A stretch of 64,000 nt of DNA from positions 1,054,001 through 1,118,000 of the forward strand of contig OY782882.1 of NCBI GenBank assembly GCA_963678485.1. The letters run 5' to 3'. How positions within the stretch are numbered: the stretch's first letter is position 1; each line of letters starts with the position of its first letter. Positions 15,632-24,973 of the stretch are shown piece by piece. Position numbers and translations under genes: made by a program. The notes under the pieces were generated by a model. It was given only the letters and a program-made list of their open reading frames with translations, was not told where the DNA came from and searched no databases. This DNA comes from CALGYY01 sp963678485. Its GTDB lineage: Bacteria > Bacteroidota > Bacteroidia > Bacteroidales > CAIWKO01.

Positions 15632-17959
15632 ATGAAAAAGAAAGCTGAACAACAAAATACAGCCATGGTGCACGAAAGCGCCGTGAAACACGTCACCGGA
15701 GAAGCGGTTTATATTAACGATATGTCTTTTGGCGACCATCTTCTCACTGGCTATATTGTTCAAAGTCCCTACGCCAGTGCGAGAATCATTACAGTCGATT
15801 TTAGTGAAGCACTGAAATGCGAAGGAGTCATTGACATTCTTAGTTACAAAGATATTCCCGGTGCAAATCAGATGGGGCCTGTGTTTCACGATGAGGCTTG
15901 TCTTGCTGAAAAAGAGGTTCAGTTCATAGGACAGGCGGTGCTTATCATCGCTGCTACTTCAGAAGCCGCAGCCCGTGCGGCAGAGAAGAAGATACATTTT
16001 GAATGGGAAGTACTCACGCCTATTCTTAGCATCGAGGAAGCCATCACAAAAAATAATTTACTCTCTCCCACACGCAAGATAGAACGAGGAAATCCAGACG
16101 AAAGCTTCCTGAAGTGTAAACACATCATCGAAGGTGAACTCCGCACCGGAGCTCAGGAACACTGGTATCTTGAAACACAGACCTGTGTTTGTGTCCCCGG
16201 TGAAGACGGTGATATCACGGCATACAGCTCTACTCAAAATCCTTCGGAAACACAGGCGATTATTGCCGAAGTTTTAGGTATTGGAAAACATCAGGTTGTT
16301 TGTGAAACACGAAGAATGGGTGGTGGCTTTGGTGGTAAGGAAACATCAGGAAACCATGTCGCAGCCTGGGCCGCACTGCTGGCCTCCCGCACGGGACGAC
16401 CGGTAAAGATTCATCTTTCACGCGATATCGATCAAAAAATTACTGGCAAGCGTCACCGCTTCCTGTCCCGCTACAAAGCAGGCTTTGATGAAGAAGGAAA
16501 AATACAGGCGTATACCGTGGAACTCAACTGTGATGCCGGGGCCACAGCCGACCTGACCATGGCCATTTTAGAACGCGCCATGCTGCATGCAGAAAATGCA
16601 TATTACATTCCCAATGTCCGCATACTTGGCAATGCGTGGAAAACAAATCTCCCGTCGAATGTGGCATTCAGAGGTTTTGGCGGTCCTCAGGGAATTGCTG
16701 TTATTGAAACTGCACTCGATCGTATGGCGAGAATATTGAAGATGGACGCGGCATTGCTGCGAGCCAAAAATTTCTACGGAACGAACGATTGCAACATTAC
16801 CCCTTACGGACAACTTATAGAACACAACCGTTTGTTCAGTATTAATGAGCAATTGCTTGAAAGTTCGCAATATTCCAAACGCAGAAAAGAAATAGATCTT
16901 TTTAATAAAAATCACCATCATCAAAAAAGGGGACTGGCCTTAACGCCCGTAAAATTCGGGATTTCCTTCACCACCTCATTTCTTAATCAGGCCGGGGCAT
17001 TAGTGAACATCTACAACGACGGCACCTTGCTGGTTAATCATGGTGGAACAGAAATGGGCCAGGGCTTATATACCAAGATTCTCCAGATAGCGGCCGCTGA
17101 GCTTGGTGTAAGCAGCTCACGCATCCGTGTAAACGCAACCAACACTTCCCGTGTTCCCAATACCTCTGCCACCGCAGCTTCTTCGGGAAGTGACCTGAAT
17201 GGCATGGCCGTAAAAAACGCCATTGAAACTTTAAAGGAACGACTGAAACCGCTTGCTGCAGCACTCTTAGAAAAAGAAGGCGTAAGCACATCAAGCGGCG
17301 ATATAATATTTGAGAATGACCGGATATTTTGCAGCACTAAGCCTGAAATAAGCATCGCATTCGAAAAACTAATACAGACAGCCTATATCGGACAAATCAG
17401 TCTGAGTGCAACAGGTTTCTACCGTACTCCAGACATTTGGTTTGATCGTGAAAAAGGCCAGGGACGGCCGTTTCATTACTTTGCCTACGGCATGGCCGTT
17501 TCTGAGGTGGAGATAGATTGCTTTACAGGTCGCTTAAAACTTTTGCGATCCGACCTCTTGCATGATGTTGGCGAATCGATCAATGAAGCTCTCGACAAAG
17601 GTCAGGTTGAAGGAGCATTCATTCAAGGTGTTGGCTGGTGTACTGCCGAAGAAATTAAATGGAATGAGCAGGGGCTCATACTAAATGCATCTCCTGATAC
17701 CTACAAGATTCCCGGAGTGCGTGATGTTCCGGAAGTGTTCAATGTGACGTTGCTACAAGGCGCTCCTCAACCCGGAACGATAAGACGCAGCAAAGCTGTT
17801 GGGGAACCCCCGCTGATGCTGGGCTTTTCGGTGTGGCTTGCCATTAAGGATGCCATTTCTGCCTGCGATGAACATCGCACTGAGCCAGAATTTGCACTCC
17901 CTGCCACCCACGAATTAATCGTGATGAGCATTGAAGCGCTAAGAAAGCAGCGTAATTAG
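15632..17959 (+). CDS. xdhB: xanthine dehydrogenase molybdopterin-binding large subunit
   Basis: Catalyses hydroxylation of hypoxanthine and xanthine to urate at the molybdenum site. The 775-aa product has the a/b hammerhead domain (YINDMSFGDHLLTGYIV near the start) and Mo-binding motifs: RRMGGGFGGKET, AFRGFGGPQGIA (Arg equivalent to bovine Arg880), the Gly-rich GGTEMGQGLYTKI, and AVGEPPLMLGFSVWLAI with the catalytic Glu (bovine Glu1261). Length matches bacterial XdhB. A strong hairpin follows 4 bp after the stop. No purine-permease or guanine deaminase gene lies alongside, so the pathway is completed elsewhere. Confidence 0.94.
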   Translation: MKKKAEQQNTAMVHESAVKHVTGEAVYINDMSFGDHLLTGYIVQSPYASARIITVDFSEALKCEGVIDILSYKDIPGANQMGPVFHDEACLAEKEVQFIGQAVLIIAATSEAAARAAEKKIHFEWEVLTPILSIEEAITKNNLLSPTRKIERGNPDESFLKCKHIIEGELRTGAQEHWYLETQTCVCVPGEDGDITAYSSTQNPSETQAIIAEVLGIGKHQVVCETRRMGGGFGGKETSGNHVAAWAALLASRTGRPVKIHLSRDIDQKITGKRHRFLSRYKAGFDEEGKIQAYTVELNCDAGATADLTMAILERAMLHAENAYYIPNVRILGNAWKTNLPSNVAFRGFGGPQGIAVIETALDRMARILKMDAALLRAKNFYGTNDCNITPYGQLIEHNRLFSINEQLLESSQYSKRRKEIDLFNKNHHHQKRGLALTPVKFGISFTTSFLNQAGALVNIYNDGTLLVNHGGTEMGQGLYTKILQIAAAELGVSSSRIRVNATNTSRVPNTSATAASSGSDLNGMAVKNAIETLKERLKPLAAALLEKEGVSTSSGDIIFENDRIFCSTKPEISIAFEKLIQTAYIGQISLSATGFYRTPDIWFDREKGQGRPFHYFAYGMAVSEVEIDCFTGRLKLLRSDLLHDVGESINEALDKGQVEGAFIQGVGWCTAEEIKWNEQGLILNASPDTYKIPGVRDVPEVFNVTLLQGAPQPGTIRRSKAVGEPPLMLGFSVWLAIKDAISACDEHRTEPEFALPATHELIVMSIEALRKQRN

Positions 17960-17963
17960 TGTC

Positions 17964-18008
17964 TTAACAATTCACGGGGTGACTTTGAGTCACCCCGTGA
18001 ATTGTTAA
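17964..18008. terminator. 21-bp perfect hairpin after the xanthine dehydrogenase operon
   Basis: Arms of 21 bases (TTAACAATTCACGGGGTGACT and its exact complement) around a TTG loop. Its place at the operon end suggests termination; its core is the family B REP sequence. The outer bases (TTAACAATT) differ from the other copies but pairing is perfect. Confidence 0.75.
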
Positions 18009-18037
18009 TAAAGCTGATGGAGATATCAGAAATTGAT

Positions 18038-18045
18038 TATCTTTG
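18038..18045 (+). promoter_or_regulatory. candidate -7 element for DUF4290-murA
   Basis: TATCTTTG fits TAnnTTTG and lies between the operon hairpin and the DUF4290 gene, leaving a leader of about 105 bases. No TTTG at the ideal -33 spacing. Confidence 0.45.
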
Positions 18046-18157
18046 CAACAAATTACTTTACAGTTATTACACTGTCGATTCTGTGAGTGCAAAATAAAGC
18101 ACCTTAACCATTAAACAGAATCCATAACAAACAGAATTTTCGAACAACATTTATTGT

Positions 18158-18808
18158 ATGAAGTACAACACACAACGCGAACAGCTTGCCATTCCTGAAT
18201 ATGGAAGGGGTGTGCAGGAAATGATCGCTTATGCCATGACCATCGAAGACAAGGAAAAACGCACTAAGGCAGCACGTCAGATCGTGATGGTGATGGGACA
18301 GCTAACGAATGCACAGCGCGAAGGTGGCGACTACAAACAAAAATTATGGGATCATTTATATATGATGTCAGATTATAAGCTTGACGTCGATTCTCCTTTT
18401 CCAATGCCAGAGCCTCATCGTGAAGTAGTTCCTGTGAAGCCAAATTATCCGCATCAAAAAATCCAGTTCAAACAATACGGAAAAAATGTTGAACTGATGA
18501 TTGAAAAAACCATCGAATACCCTGAGGGAGAAGAGAAAGAAACCCTCACCCGATATATTGCCAACCACCTCAAAAAAATGTATCTGAACTGGAACCGAGA
18601 AAGTGTTCAGGACGATTTGATTGGAAAACACCTGAGCATGCTGTCGGAAGGCAAACTTACCCTTTCGGAAGATACGCGACTTGAAGCCACGAATGAGATC
18701 ATTCAACGCAACAAGAAAAAGAAATTCATTCCTCAGGGAGGCAAGCAAAACAATCAGAAAAACTTCGGAAACTATAACCGGAAAAAGCAAAGGAAGCAAC
18801 AGGGTTAA
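18158..18808 (+). CDS. DUF4290 domain protein
   Basis: The 216-aa product begins with the typical DUF4290 segment YNTQREQLAIPEYGR and continues with VQEMIAYAMTIEDKEKR, then HKE-like YANHLKKMYLNWNRESV. The C-terminal 35 residues are basic and Asn/Gln/Lys-rich (NKKKKFIPQGGKQNNQKN), a likely disordered or nucleic-acid-binding tail. The function of DUF4290 is unknown. The family is confined to Bacteroidota and is commonly found next to murA, as here (22-bp gap to the chosen murA start), which suggests co-transcription with peptidoglycan synthesis. Confidence 0.9.
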   Translation: MKYNTQREQLAIPEYGRGVQEMIAYAMTIEDKEKRTKAARQIVMVMGQLTNAQREGGDYKQKLWDHLYMMSDYKLDVDSPFPMPEPHREVVPVKPNYPHQKIQFKQYGKNVELMIEKTIEYPEGEEKETLTRYIANHLKKMYLNWNRESVQDDLIGKHLSMLSEGKLTLSEDTRLEATNEIIQRNKKKKFIPQGGKQNNQKNFGNYNRKKQRKQQG

Positions 18809-18829
18809 CCATTCGTGCTTCGAATCCCT

Positions 18830-20140
18830 ATGAACACATTCACCATCAACGGAGGTCGGCGACTGCACGGAGAAATTATCCCGCAGGGCGCTAAAAATGA
18901 AGCATTGCAGGTAATCTGCGCCACACTGTTATCATCCGAAGAGATCACAATAAGCAACATTCCAGATATACGGGATGTAAATATGTTGATTCAGCTATTG
19001 CGTGATATGGGTGTAAAAGTGAACAAACTCTCAAAAGGCGAGTATTCATTTTGCGCAGATAATATCAATACTGAATATCTTGAAACACCCGAATTCATTG
19101 CCCAAAGCGTTAGTCTTCGCGGATCAGTTATGCTCATTGGCCCGATGCTCGCACGATTTGGAAAAGCATTAATGCCTAAACCGGGTGGTGATAAAATCGG
19201 CCGTCGTCGCGTAGATACGCACATTGTAGGTTTTCAAAAACTTGGGGCTGATTTTCGTTACAGTCATAAAGAAAATATGTACCATATCCACGCAAAGAAA
19301 TTACGTGGGGCATATATGCTGCTTGATGAAGCATCAGTGACCGGTACAGCCAACATCATCATGGCTGCGGTACTTGCGGAAGGTACGACAACTATCTTCA
19401 ATGCTGCTTGCGAACCCTATGTTCTGCAGCTCTGCAGCATGCTCTCGCGCATGGGAGCCAAAATCACAGGGATAGGATCGAATTTACTAACCATTGAAGG
19501 GGTTAGCTCACTTAAAGGAACGCAACATCGCTTGCTTCCTGATATGATTGAAGTGGGCAGTTTTATTGGCTTAGCTGCGATGACTTCATCGGAACTGACC
19601 ATTAAGAATGTGAATTTTCAGCACCTCGGAATTATTCCTGATGTATTTCAACGCCTTGGTATTCAAATGGAGCATAAAGGTGATGATTTATATATTCCAC
19701 AGCAGGATCATTATGGCATCGAAAATTATATCGATGGATCTATCCTTACGATCGCGGATGCACCCTGGCCCGGATTTACTCCCGACCTTATCAGTGTTGC
19801 GCTGGTTGTGGCTACACAAGCCAAAGGCAGCGTATTAATTCATCAGAAAATGTTCGAAAGCCGTTTGTTCTTTGTTGATAAACTTATCGACATGGGCGCG
19901 CAAATCATTCTCTGTGACCCGCACCGTGCAACAGTCATAGGATTGGATAAACAAACTCCGCTTCGTGGAATTTCAATGACATCGCCGGATATACGCGCCG
20001 GAGTAGCTTTGCTGATTGCGGCTTTATCGGCAGAAGGCAAAAGTACCATTCATAATATTGAACAAATCGATCGCGGGTACGAACAGATTGATGAGCGCCT
20101 TCGCGCCATTGGTGCGGATATCCATCGACAGCAGGCATAG
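18830..20140 (+). CDS. murA: UDP-N-acetylglucosamine 1-carboxyvinyltransferase
   Basis: Commits UDP-GlcNAc to peptidoglycan by transferring enolpyruvyl from PEP. I start at the second Met (MNTFTINGGRRLHGEI), where the family begins; 436 aa. Motifs: GAKNEALQVICATLL (Lys of the active site), PDIRDVNMLI, SLRGSVMLIGPMLARFG, PKPGGDKIGRRRVDTHI. The usual active-site Cys115 (in PGGC) is Asp here, at residue 121. A Cys-to-Asp change at this place is known to give fosfomycin resistance in other bacteria. It is the second gene of the DUF4290-murA unit. Confidence 0.96.
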   Translation: MNTFTINGGRRLHGEIIPQGAKNEALQVICATLLSSEEITISNIPDIRDVNMLIQLLRDMGVKVNKLSKGEYSFCADNINTEYLETPEFIAQSVSLRGSVMLIGPMLARFGKALMPKPGGDKIGRRRVDTHIVGFQKLGADFRYSHKENMYHIHAKKLRGAYMLLDEASVTGTANIIMAAVLAEGTTTIFNAACEPYVLQLCSMLSRMGAKITGIGSNLLTIEGVSSLKGTQHRLLPDMIEVGSFIGLAAMTSSELTIKNVNFQHLGIIPDVFQRLGIQMEHKGDDLYIPQQDHYGIENYIDGSILTIADAPWPGFTPDLISVALVVATQAKGSVLIHQKMFESRLFFVDKLIDMGAQIILCDPHRATVIGLDKQTPLRGISMTSPDIRAGVALLIAALSAEGKSTIHNIEQIDRGYEQIDERLRAIGADIHRQQA

Positions 20141-20181
20141 CCTTCCCGTCCGGAATTTAAGAACATCCTTTCTTTATCTTA

Positions 20182-20382
20182 CTAATGATAACTCTCGACC
20201 TTATCAATAGGCGTACAGTATTCTTTAGGTACAGTGCGATAAGTAGGAACTCCTCCTGAAGTAACTTCACCATACCAAATCCCAAGATGACCCTCGGGTG
20301 TGTTGTTTTGAAATTCTAAAAAAACCACGACGCCTTTTGAAAAGCCAACCTTCACGAATTGGCCACGTTCAAGTTCTTTCAT
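20182..20382 (-). CDS. small protein of unknown function (66 aa)
   Basis: The product MKELERGQFVKVGFSKGVVV... is a compact, strand-rich 66-aa protein with no signal peptide. Repeated Gly and aromatic residues (GHLGIWYGEVTSGGVP) suggest a small beta-barrel such as an SH3-like fold; this is a guess. It lies between murA (convergent) and the receptor gene, 18 bp beyond the receptor's stop region, and may be a stand-alone gene. Confidence 0.5.
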   Translation of the reverse strand: MKELERGQFVKVGFSKGVVVFLEFQNNTPEGHLGIWYGEVTSGGVPTYRTVPKEYCTPIDKVESYH

Positions 20383-20400
20383 AACCTATGATATTAATTC

Positions 20401-22794
20401 TTATTCTTCAGGTTCAAACCTCATCATATCCTTTCGCTCCTGCTTACTTTTCATCCCGAAATTATAGCGTAGATTGATACCAAAACGCTGATTGTCGGTG
20501 TAACGATCCCCCGTCGTGGATATGGATCCCTGATTCAAGGTGAATTCCGTCACCATGGTATGCAGGATGTCTTTAACGTTCACAGTAATGCTGAGTTTCT
20601 TATCAAACAAGGTTTGCGTAACACCAATATTAAGCTGACCAAATGTACCCAATTCATAAAACCCCTGCTGGCCTTTCAGCATAAGGAATCCAAACATGGT
20701 AATCCTTGTTTCCTTAAACAAATTCAACGATTGATAAGTGAAAAAACGCCAACTTCCACGGGTAAACGAAAACGGTTCGTTATCATAAGAGCCTTTATAT
20801 TCGGTAAGGTTATACTGACCACCCAATGCAAAAAAATACTTCTTTCCGGGAGGAATACCACCCATAACACGAACATAGGTTTCCCTGTTCTTTCCTAAGT
20901 TGTCGTAGGTGCGCACTGCAATGCTCGGCTGATTCTTGTCCGGATATACCACACTTGTAAATATATCAGTTGTATAGTTCTGCCCAACAGCTAATACCGG
21001 CGTATCATCAAAACTTACGTTGAATTCAATGTTTTGTACAAACTGCGGCTTAAGCGCAGGATTGCCGGTTTCGCATAAAAATGGGTCCACATATTTAATA
21101 TATGGATTTAGATTTTGGTAGTCAGGGCGACTAATCGTTCTTCGATAAATTAAATAGGCATTGAGTTCGATACCCATGATCTTCAACAATGGCCGGCTCA
21201 GGTATACGTAGGGAAAGAAGTCAGCACGATTCACAAGAAAACTGGTATCTCCGGGTATTGTCTGGTGACCGGACATATAAGTGTGTTCCATGCGCACACC
21301 GGCTTTTAGTAAAAAACGACCAAATGGTTTGGATGCCTGAAGGTAAGCAGCATTAATGCTTTCCTGATAATTGAACGCATTCGTACGATCCGGATCAGCG
21401 ATTAATCCACTGCCATAATTTATCAGATAATCAGCCTTGCTCTGATAATACTGATAGGTGGCCTTGATGCCTGTTTCCATTTTTATTTTTCTGGGGAAAA
21501 GCCAGGTAAGATCCGATTGAAATAACAAAAAATGACGTTGCTGAAGATTATCACCCTCACCCGAAACAGTTGCTACAAAAGGAAGTGAAAAGGCTGAACG
21601 ATAATTTTGCTGACTATTGTTATTATTATAACTGTAGGTGAGCTTGGTATCTAACTCTGATCCTACGGTGTCGAATTTGTGATTAAACCCAAAGTCTTGC
21701 TGAACACTCAGGAATGTCGAGCTGTTATCAATACGATTATCTGAAGATGAAAGCAGCACATCTTCTACTGTTTTTATAAGACTGCTGCTTGTTGCAGAAG
21801 ATTTCGGAAAACTCGCATTTAACCTGCCATCGTAGCTAAAGTTGCTTCGTTTGCCGGTTTCAACATTTAATCCGTAACCCAAAAACGCCTGATGGCTTTG
21901 TTGACGGCTTCGGGCGCTTTGATCAAGTGATGTATCAGGTCGCAGACTGCGTAAGGAATTCAGATCCTCGACCATATCATTGTGGTTATAATTTGCATTA
22001 ATATAACTGGTAGTTTTTACACCACTGTTGTTCATTGTCAAGCCGCAAAACTGATTTCCATAAAATCCCTGATTCATGCCAATACTAAGGGTTCCAAAGC
22101 GACCGAGCTTCACTCCTTTTTTGAGAATAATATTGATAATACCTCCTGAACTGGCTGCATCATATTTGGTCGATGGGGTTCGCATTACTTCAATACGATC
22201 CACTCCTCCCGGAGGAAGGCTACGCAGCAAAGTCGCTACATCCTGAGTACTCATCTTTTGTTCGCGACCATTGATGTAGACCACTGCCGGCGAGGTACTC
22301 GACAAATAAATGCCTCCATCCTGATCAACAAAAAGTCCGGGAGTTTTTTCAAGAACCTCCAGTGTATTTGTGCTGGAATTGGCCAGCGGCAAGGGATCTA
22401 TAATCATTTTATCATCTTCCTGCCGTATCAAAGGACGTTGCGCAGTAACCGCCACCTCCCCCAATGCGATTGCATCCTTCTTTAACTGAAATTCGAACTT
22501 CAGATGCTCAGCGTTTACTGAAATCGTTTTTTCGATGGGCTGAAATCCCAGATATGTTAGCTTAACGATATACAAAGCATCGGCGACATTTTCGAATTTC
22601 GCAAGACCAGAAACATCGGTGACACTGTATATCTTTACTGAATCCGAAACTCGCGTGAATTGGACTGAAGCTCCGGGTAAAGGCATTTTCTCAGCATCTC
22701 TGACCAATACAGTCACCGTTTGTCCTGTGCAAACAACAGTAGATGCAATGAAAATCAAAAAGACCGATAATAATAAAACTGTGAATCTCTTCAT
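20401..22794 (-). CDS. TonB-dependent-receptor-like outer membrane protein
   Basis: A 797-aa protein with a signal peptide (MKRFTVLLLSVFLIFIAS...), an N-terminal carboxypeptidase-regulatory-like domain (about 27-110: LPGASVQFTRVSDS, YIVKLTYLGFQPIEKTI), a plug-like domain (about 120-235: LEKTPGLFVDQDGGIYL, VYINGREQKMS, IEVMRTPSTKYDAASSGGII) and a beta-barrel of the outer membrane beta-barrel family (OMP_b-brl_3) to the end (NQRFGINLRYNFGMKSK). No SusD partner follows, so it is more likely a peptide, iron or unknown-substrate receptor than a SusC glycan importer. Single-gene transcription unit. Confidence 0.88.
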   Translation of the reverse strand: MKRFTVLLLSVFLIFIASTVVCTGQTVTVLVRDAEKMPLPGASVQFTRVSDSVKIYSVTDVSGLAKFENVADALYIVKLTYLGFQPIEKTISVNAEHLKFEFQLKKDAIALGEVAVTAQRPLIRQEDDKMIIDPLPLANSSTNTLEVLEKTPGLFVDQDGGIYLSSTSPAVVYINGREQKMSTQDVATLLRSLPPGGVDRIEVMRTPSTKYDAASSGGIINIILKKGVKLGRFGTLSIGMNQGFYGNQFCGLTMNNSGVKTTSYINANYNHNDMVEDLNSLRSLRPDTSLDQSARSRQQSHQAFLGYGLNVETGKRSNFSYDGRLNASFPKSSATSSSLIKTVEDVLLSSSDNRIDNSSTFLSVQQDFGFNHKFDTVGSELDTKLTYSYNNNNSQQNYRSAFSLPFVATVSGEGDNLQQRHFLLFQSDLTWLFPRKIKMETGIKATYQYYQSKADYLINYGSGLIADPDRTNAFNYQESINAAYLQASKPFGRFLLKAGVRMEHTYMSGHQTIPGDTSFLVNRADFFPYVYLSRPLLKIMGIELNAYLIYRRTISRPDYQNLNPYIKYVDPFLCETGNPALKPQFVQNIEFNVSFDDTPVLAVGQNYTTDIFTSVVYPDKNQPSIAVRTYDNLGKNRETYVRVMGGIPPGKKYFFALGGQYNLTEYKGSYDNEPFSFTRGSWRFFTYQSLNLFKETRITMFGFLMLKGQQGFYELGTFGQLNIGVTQTLFDKKLSITVNVKDILHTMVTEFTLNQGSISTTGDRYTDNQRFGINLRYNFGMKSKQERKDMMRFEPEE

Positions 22795-22948
22795 TTAAGG
22801 TTATTACGCAATACAGCGATTAGTAGGGATGCAATAGTGTTCAGTATTTGTGGAACCGCAAGATAACGCATCGAAATTAATAATATTTCATCGATAACAC
22901 GCTCGCTCGAAGCAAGACTATAATTATCTTTCTATCCCGCTTTGCACT

Positions 22949-23527
22949 TTACATCGTTCTGTCAATCGTAATATCGTACTTACTTAATAAGCCCAATGCA
23001 GAAAGCATGGAAAACTTAGCTTTTCTTATGCGGTTTCGTTCGGGGTCCAGTGAAAGATTAAAGGAAGTGCGAAAATCGGCCTTTTCAATATTGGTCTGTT
23101 CAAAGGTGGCACGGTTCAGATCGCAATTATCAAATACAGATAAGGTCAAATCACATTCGGTAAAATCCACCTCGTGCAATTGAGAATTGCGAAAAATTGT
23201 TTTTGATATTTTGGTTTTAAAGAAAGAAGAATGGTTGACAGTACAGCTTTCAAAAATAAATGATAACCCGAATTTATTGCAATGATCGAAATGCAGTCCC
23301 AACATTTTGCAATGATCAAATTTAGCATTTCTGAACGCAGTATTATGCGTGGTAAGCATACTTAAGTTGCAATCGATAAAGATACAATCATTAAACCGCA
23401 CATCTTCAAGATTAGCACTATAAAAATCACAATTGATGAAGGTACATTCTTCGTATTCACCCATTATGAAGGCGTTTTTTTTATAATCGCATTTGGAAAA
23501 TGTTTCTTTACTAAAGATAGTATTCAT
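22949..23527 (-). CDS. pentapeptide-repeat protein
   Basis: The 192-aa product is built of A(D/N)LXX-like repeats from about residue 10 to 155: FINCDFYSANLEDVRFNDCIF, FRNSQLHEVDFTECDLTLS, FDNCDLNRATFEQTNIEKADF. It forms a right-handed quadrilateral beta-helix as in Qnr and MfpA. Many pentapeptides have Cys at the i+2 or flanking position, as in McbG-like members. Qnr members protect gyrase from quinolones, but most chromosomal pentapeptide proteins have no known role, so no resistance function is claimed. No signal peptide: cytoplasmic. Confidence 0.88.
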   Translation of the reverse strand: MNTIFSKETFSKCDYKKNAFIMGEYEECTFINCDFYSANLEDVRFNDCIFIDCNLSMLTTHNTAFRNAKFDHCKMLGLHFDHCNKFGLSFIFESCTVNHSSFFKTKISKTIFRNSQLHEVDFTECDLTLSVFDNCDLNRATFEQTNIEKADFRTSFNLSLDPERNRIRKAKFSMLSALGLLSKYDITIDRTM

Positions 23528-23574
23528 ATTTGTTAATTTGCAAAAACTATAGTTTCATTATTATTTTTTATCAA

Positions 23575-24936
23575 TTAGTTTTTCGTTATAAGAGAAGTAG
23601 CATTTGTGCTATCAACATATACTAAACCATTATATTGAGCCTTTGCAATGATTTCTACAGAACTCTTTTCGATTCCATAAAATGCAGCACCCAAGCCATA
23701 GGCATATTGTACAGATATAAACAAAGGGCTATTTGACTCACTGATATCAATAAATAATGCAGGAAAACCAAAAGCTGAAAAAACATTAGTTAAGGTATTC
23801 TGCTGGTTATGCGGCAAAGAACAGTTAACCAAACGATATTGGTAATGACTTCCGGTGTATTTGTTTTTATCCTTCCGTTGCTCTTTTTTGCTAATTTTTA
23901 CATATTCATAGGCATTAAATAATCCACGATCGAAAACAAATCCTACTGAATAATATTTCTCGCGAAATACTTGATTTAAAAAATAACCCATTGGCTTTCT
24001 TATATCTCTAGGAGGTGGGGATAGTCCAACATGTCCATTGTGTGCCCATATGAACATTTTTGAGTTTTCTCTTTGTTGCATCCTTTCTATATTAACAGCC
24101 ATGCAGCTATCCCGAAACGAAATATTCTTGATTGATGCTGAATCACAAAAGTTGTTTACCGCTTGTTTGAAATTATCGATACAGAATGACAAATTTTCTA
24201 TTTCCTCTGTGCTTAGGCTTACATTCAGCAACGAAAGATTATTACGCCACCATATTGCAATAGCGTCCTTCATATATTTTAAGGTATCCGAATAATTAGA
24301 TTCGATATTACCTATAGCACGATATGTTTGTGCCTGTGTTTTAGAAAGAACTGGGGATAGAAGTTCATTTATCTTCGCTGTCTCTCCTAGTGCGTTCGCA
24401 GTTAGAACATGGTAAAAATATGCCAGCGGTGCATGTACATCCTGCATGTCGAAACCGAAAACTGAGATCTTTAATGAATCCGGAAGGTTTGTATTAAAAT
24501 CCCTCATCCACAAAATCAGGCTTCTCACTTCCTGTGACTTCCAACACCAAAAGCTTAAACCACTCATTAGAGAATCAATATTGCCATCACCTGATTGAAC
24601 AAAATCATTTATATAACAGCACTCTCCAAATGATGTTTCTAATCCAAAGTTCCGAAAATTATTATGCGTAACAAGGTACTTAAAGGTGGCCGCCTTAATC
24701 TCAAAAAACTCCTTCGTACCATGAGTAGCTTCACCCATAGCAAAAATTTCTATCCCTGAAAAATTTTTGTTGTCAATAGTCCAATTAAAAAATGGATTCT
24801 CTTGCTCTAAAGTAAATGGGTACAATGTCTCTTCTGTTCCTGCTATATCGACTTTTTTCTGTGCTGCAGATAAAAGCGTAAAAAAACAGAAAAGAATAGA
24901 AACGCTACACCAAATAAATCTCTTCAAAATATCCAT
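23575..24936 (-). CDS. exported erythromycin esterase family protein
   Basis: I start at the ATG at 24936, giving a signal peptide (MDILKRFIWCSVSILFCFFT) and 453 aa; an upstream extension of the frame overlaps the CAP gene and lacks signal features. The Ere-family motifs are present: FAMGEATHGTKEFFEIK (His and Glu of the active site), GLETSFGECCYIND, VFGFDMQD, and FIWAHNGHVGLSPP (second His). Ere enzymes open macrolide lactones, but the wider family includes esterases with unknown substrates; export to the periplasm is unusual for a resistance enzyme. It lies 38 bp downstream of the CAP gene and may be co-transcribed with it. Confidence 0.85.
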   Translation of the reverse strand: MDILKRFIWCSVSILFCFFTLLSAAQKKVDIAGTEETLYPFTLEQENPFFNWTIDNKNFSGIEIFAMGEATHGTKEFFEIKAATFKYLVTHNNFRNFGLETSFGECCYINDFVQSGDGNIDSLMSGLSFWCWKSQEVRSLILWMRDFNTNLPDSLKISVFGFDMQDVHAPLAYFYHVLTANALGETAKINELLSPVLSKTQAQTYRAIGNIESNYSDTLKYMKDAIAIWWRNNLSLLNVSLSTEEIENLSFCIDNFKQAVNNFCDSASIKNISFRDSCMAVNIERMQQRENSKMFIWAHNGHVGLSPPPRDIRKPMGYFLNQVFREKYYSVGFVFDRGLFNAYEYVKISKKEQRKDKNKYTGSHYQYRLVNCSLPHNQQNTLTNVFSAFGFPALFIDISESNSPLFISVQYAYGLGAAFYGIEKSSVEIIAKAQYNGLVYVDSTNATSLITKN

Positions 24937-24973
24937 TTTAATTAGCCATTCATTAACTGTGCATTTTTTGCAT

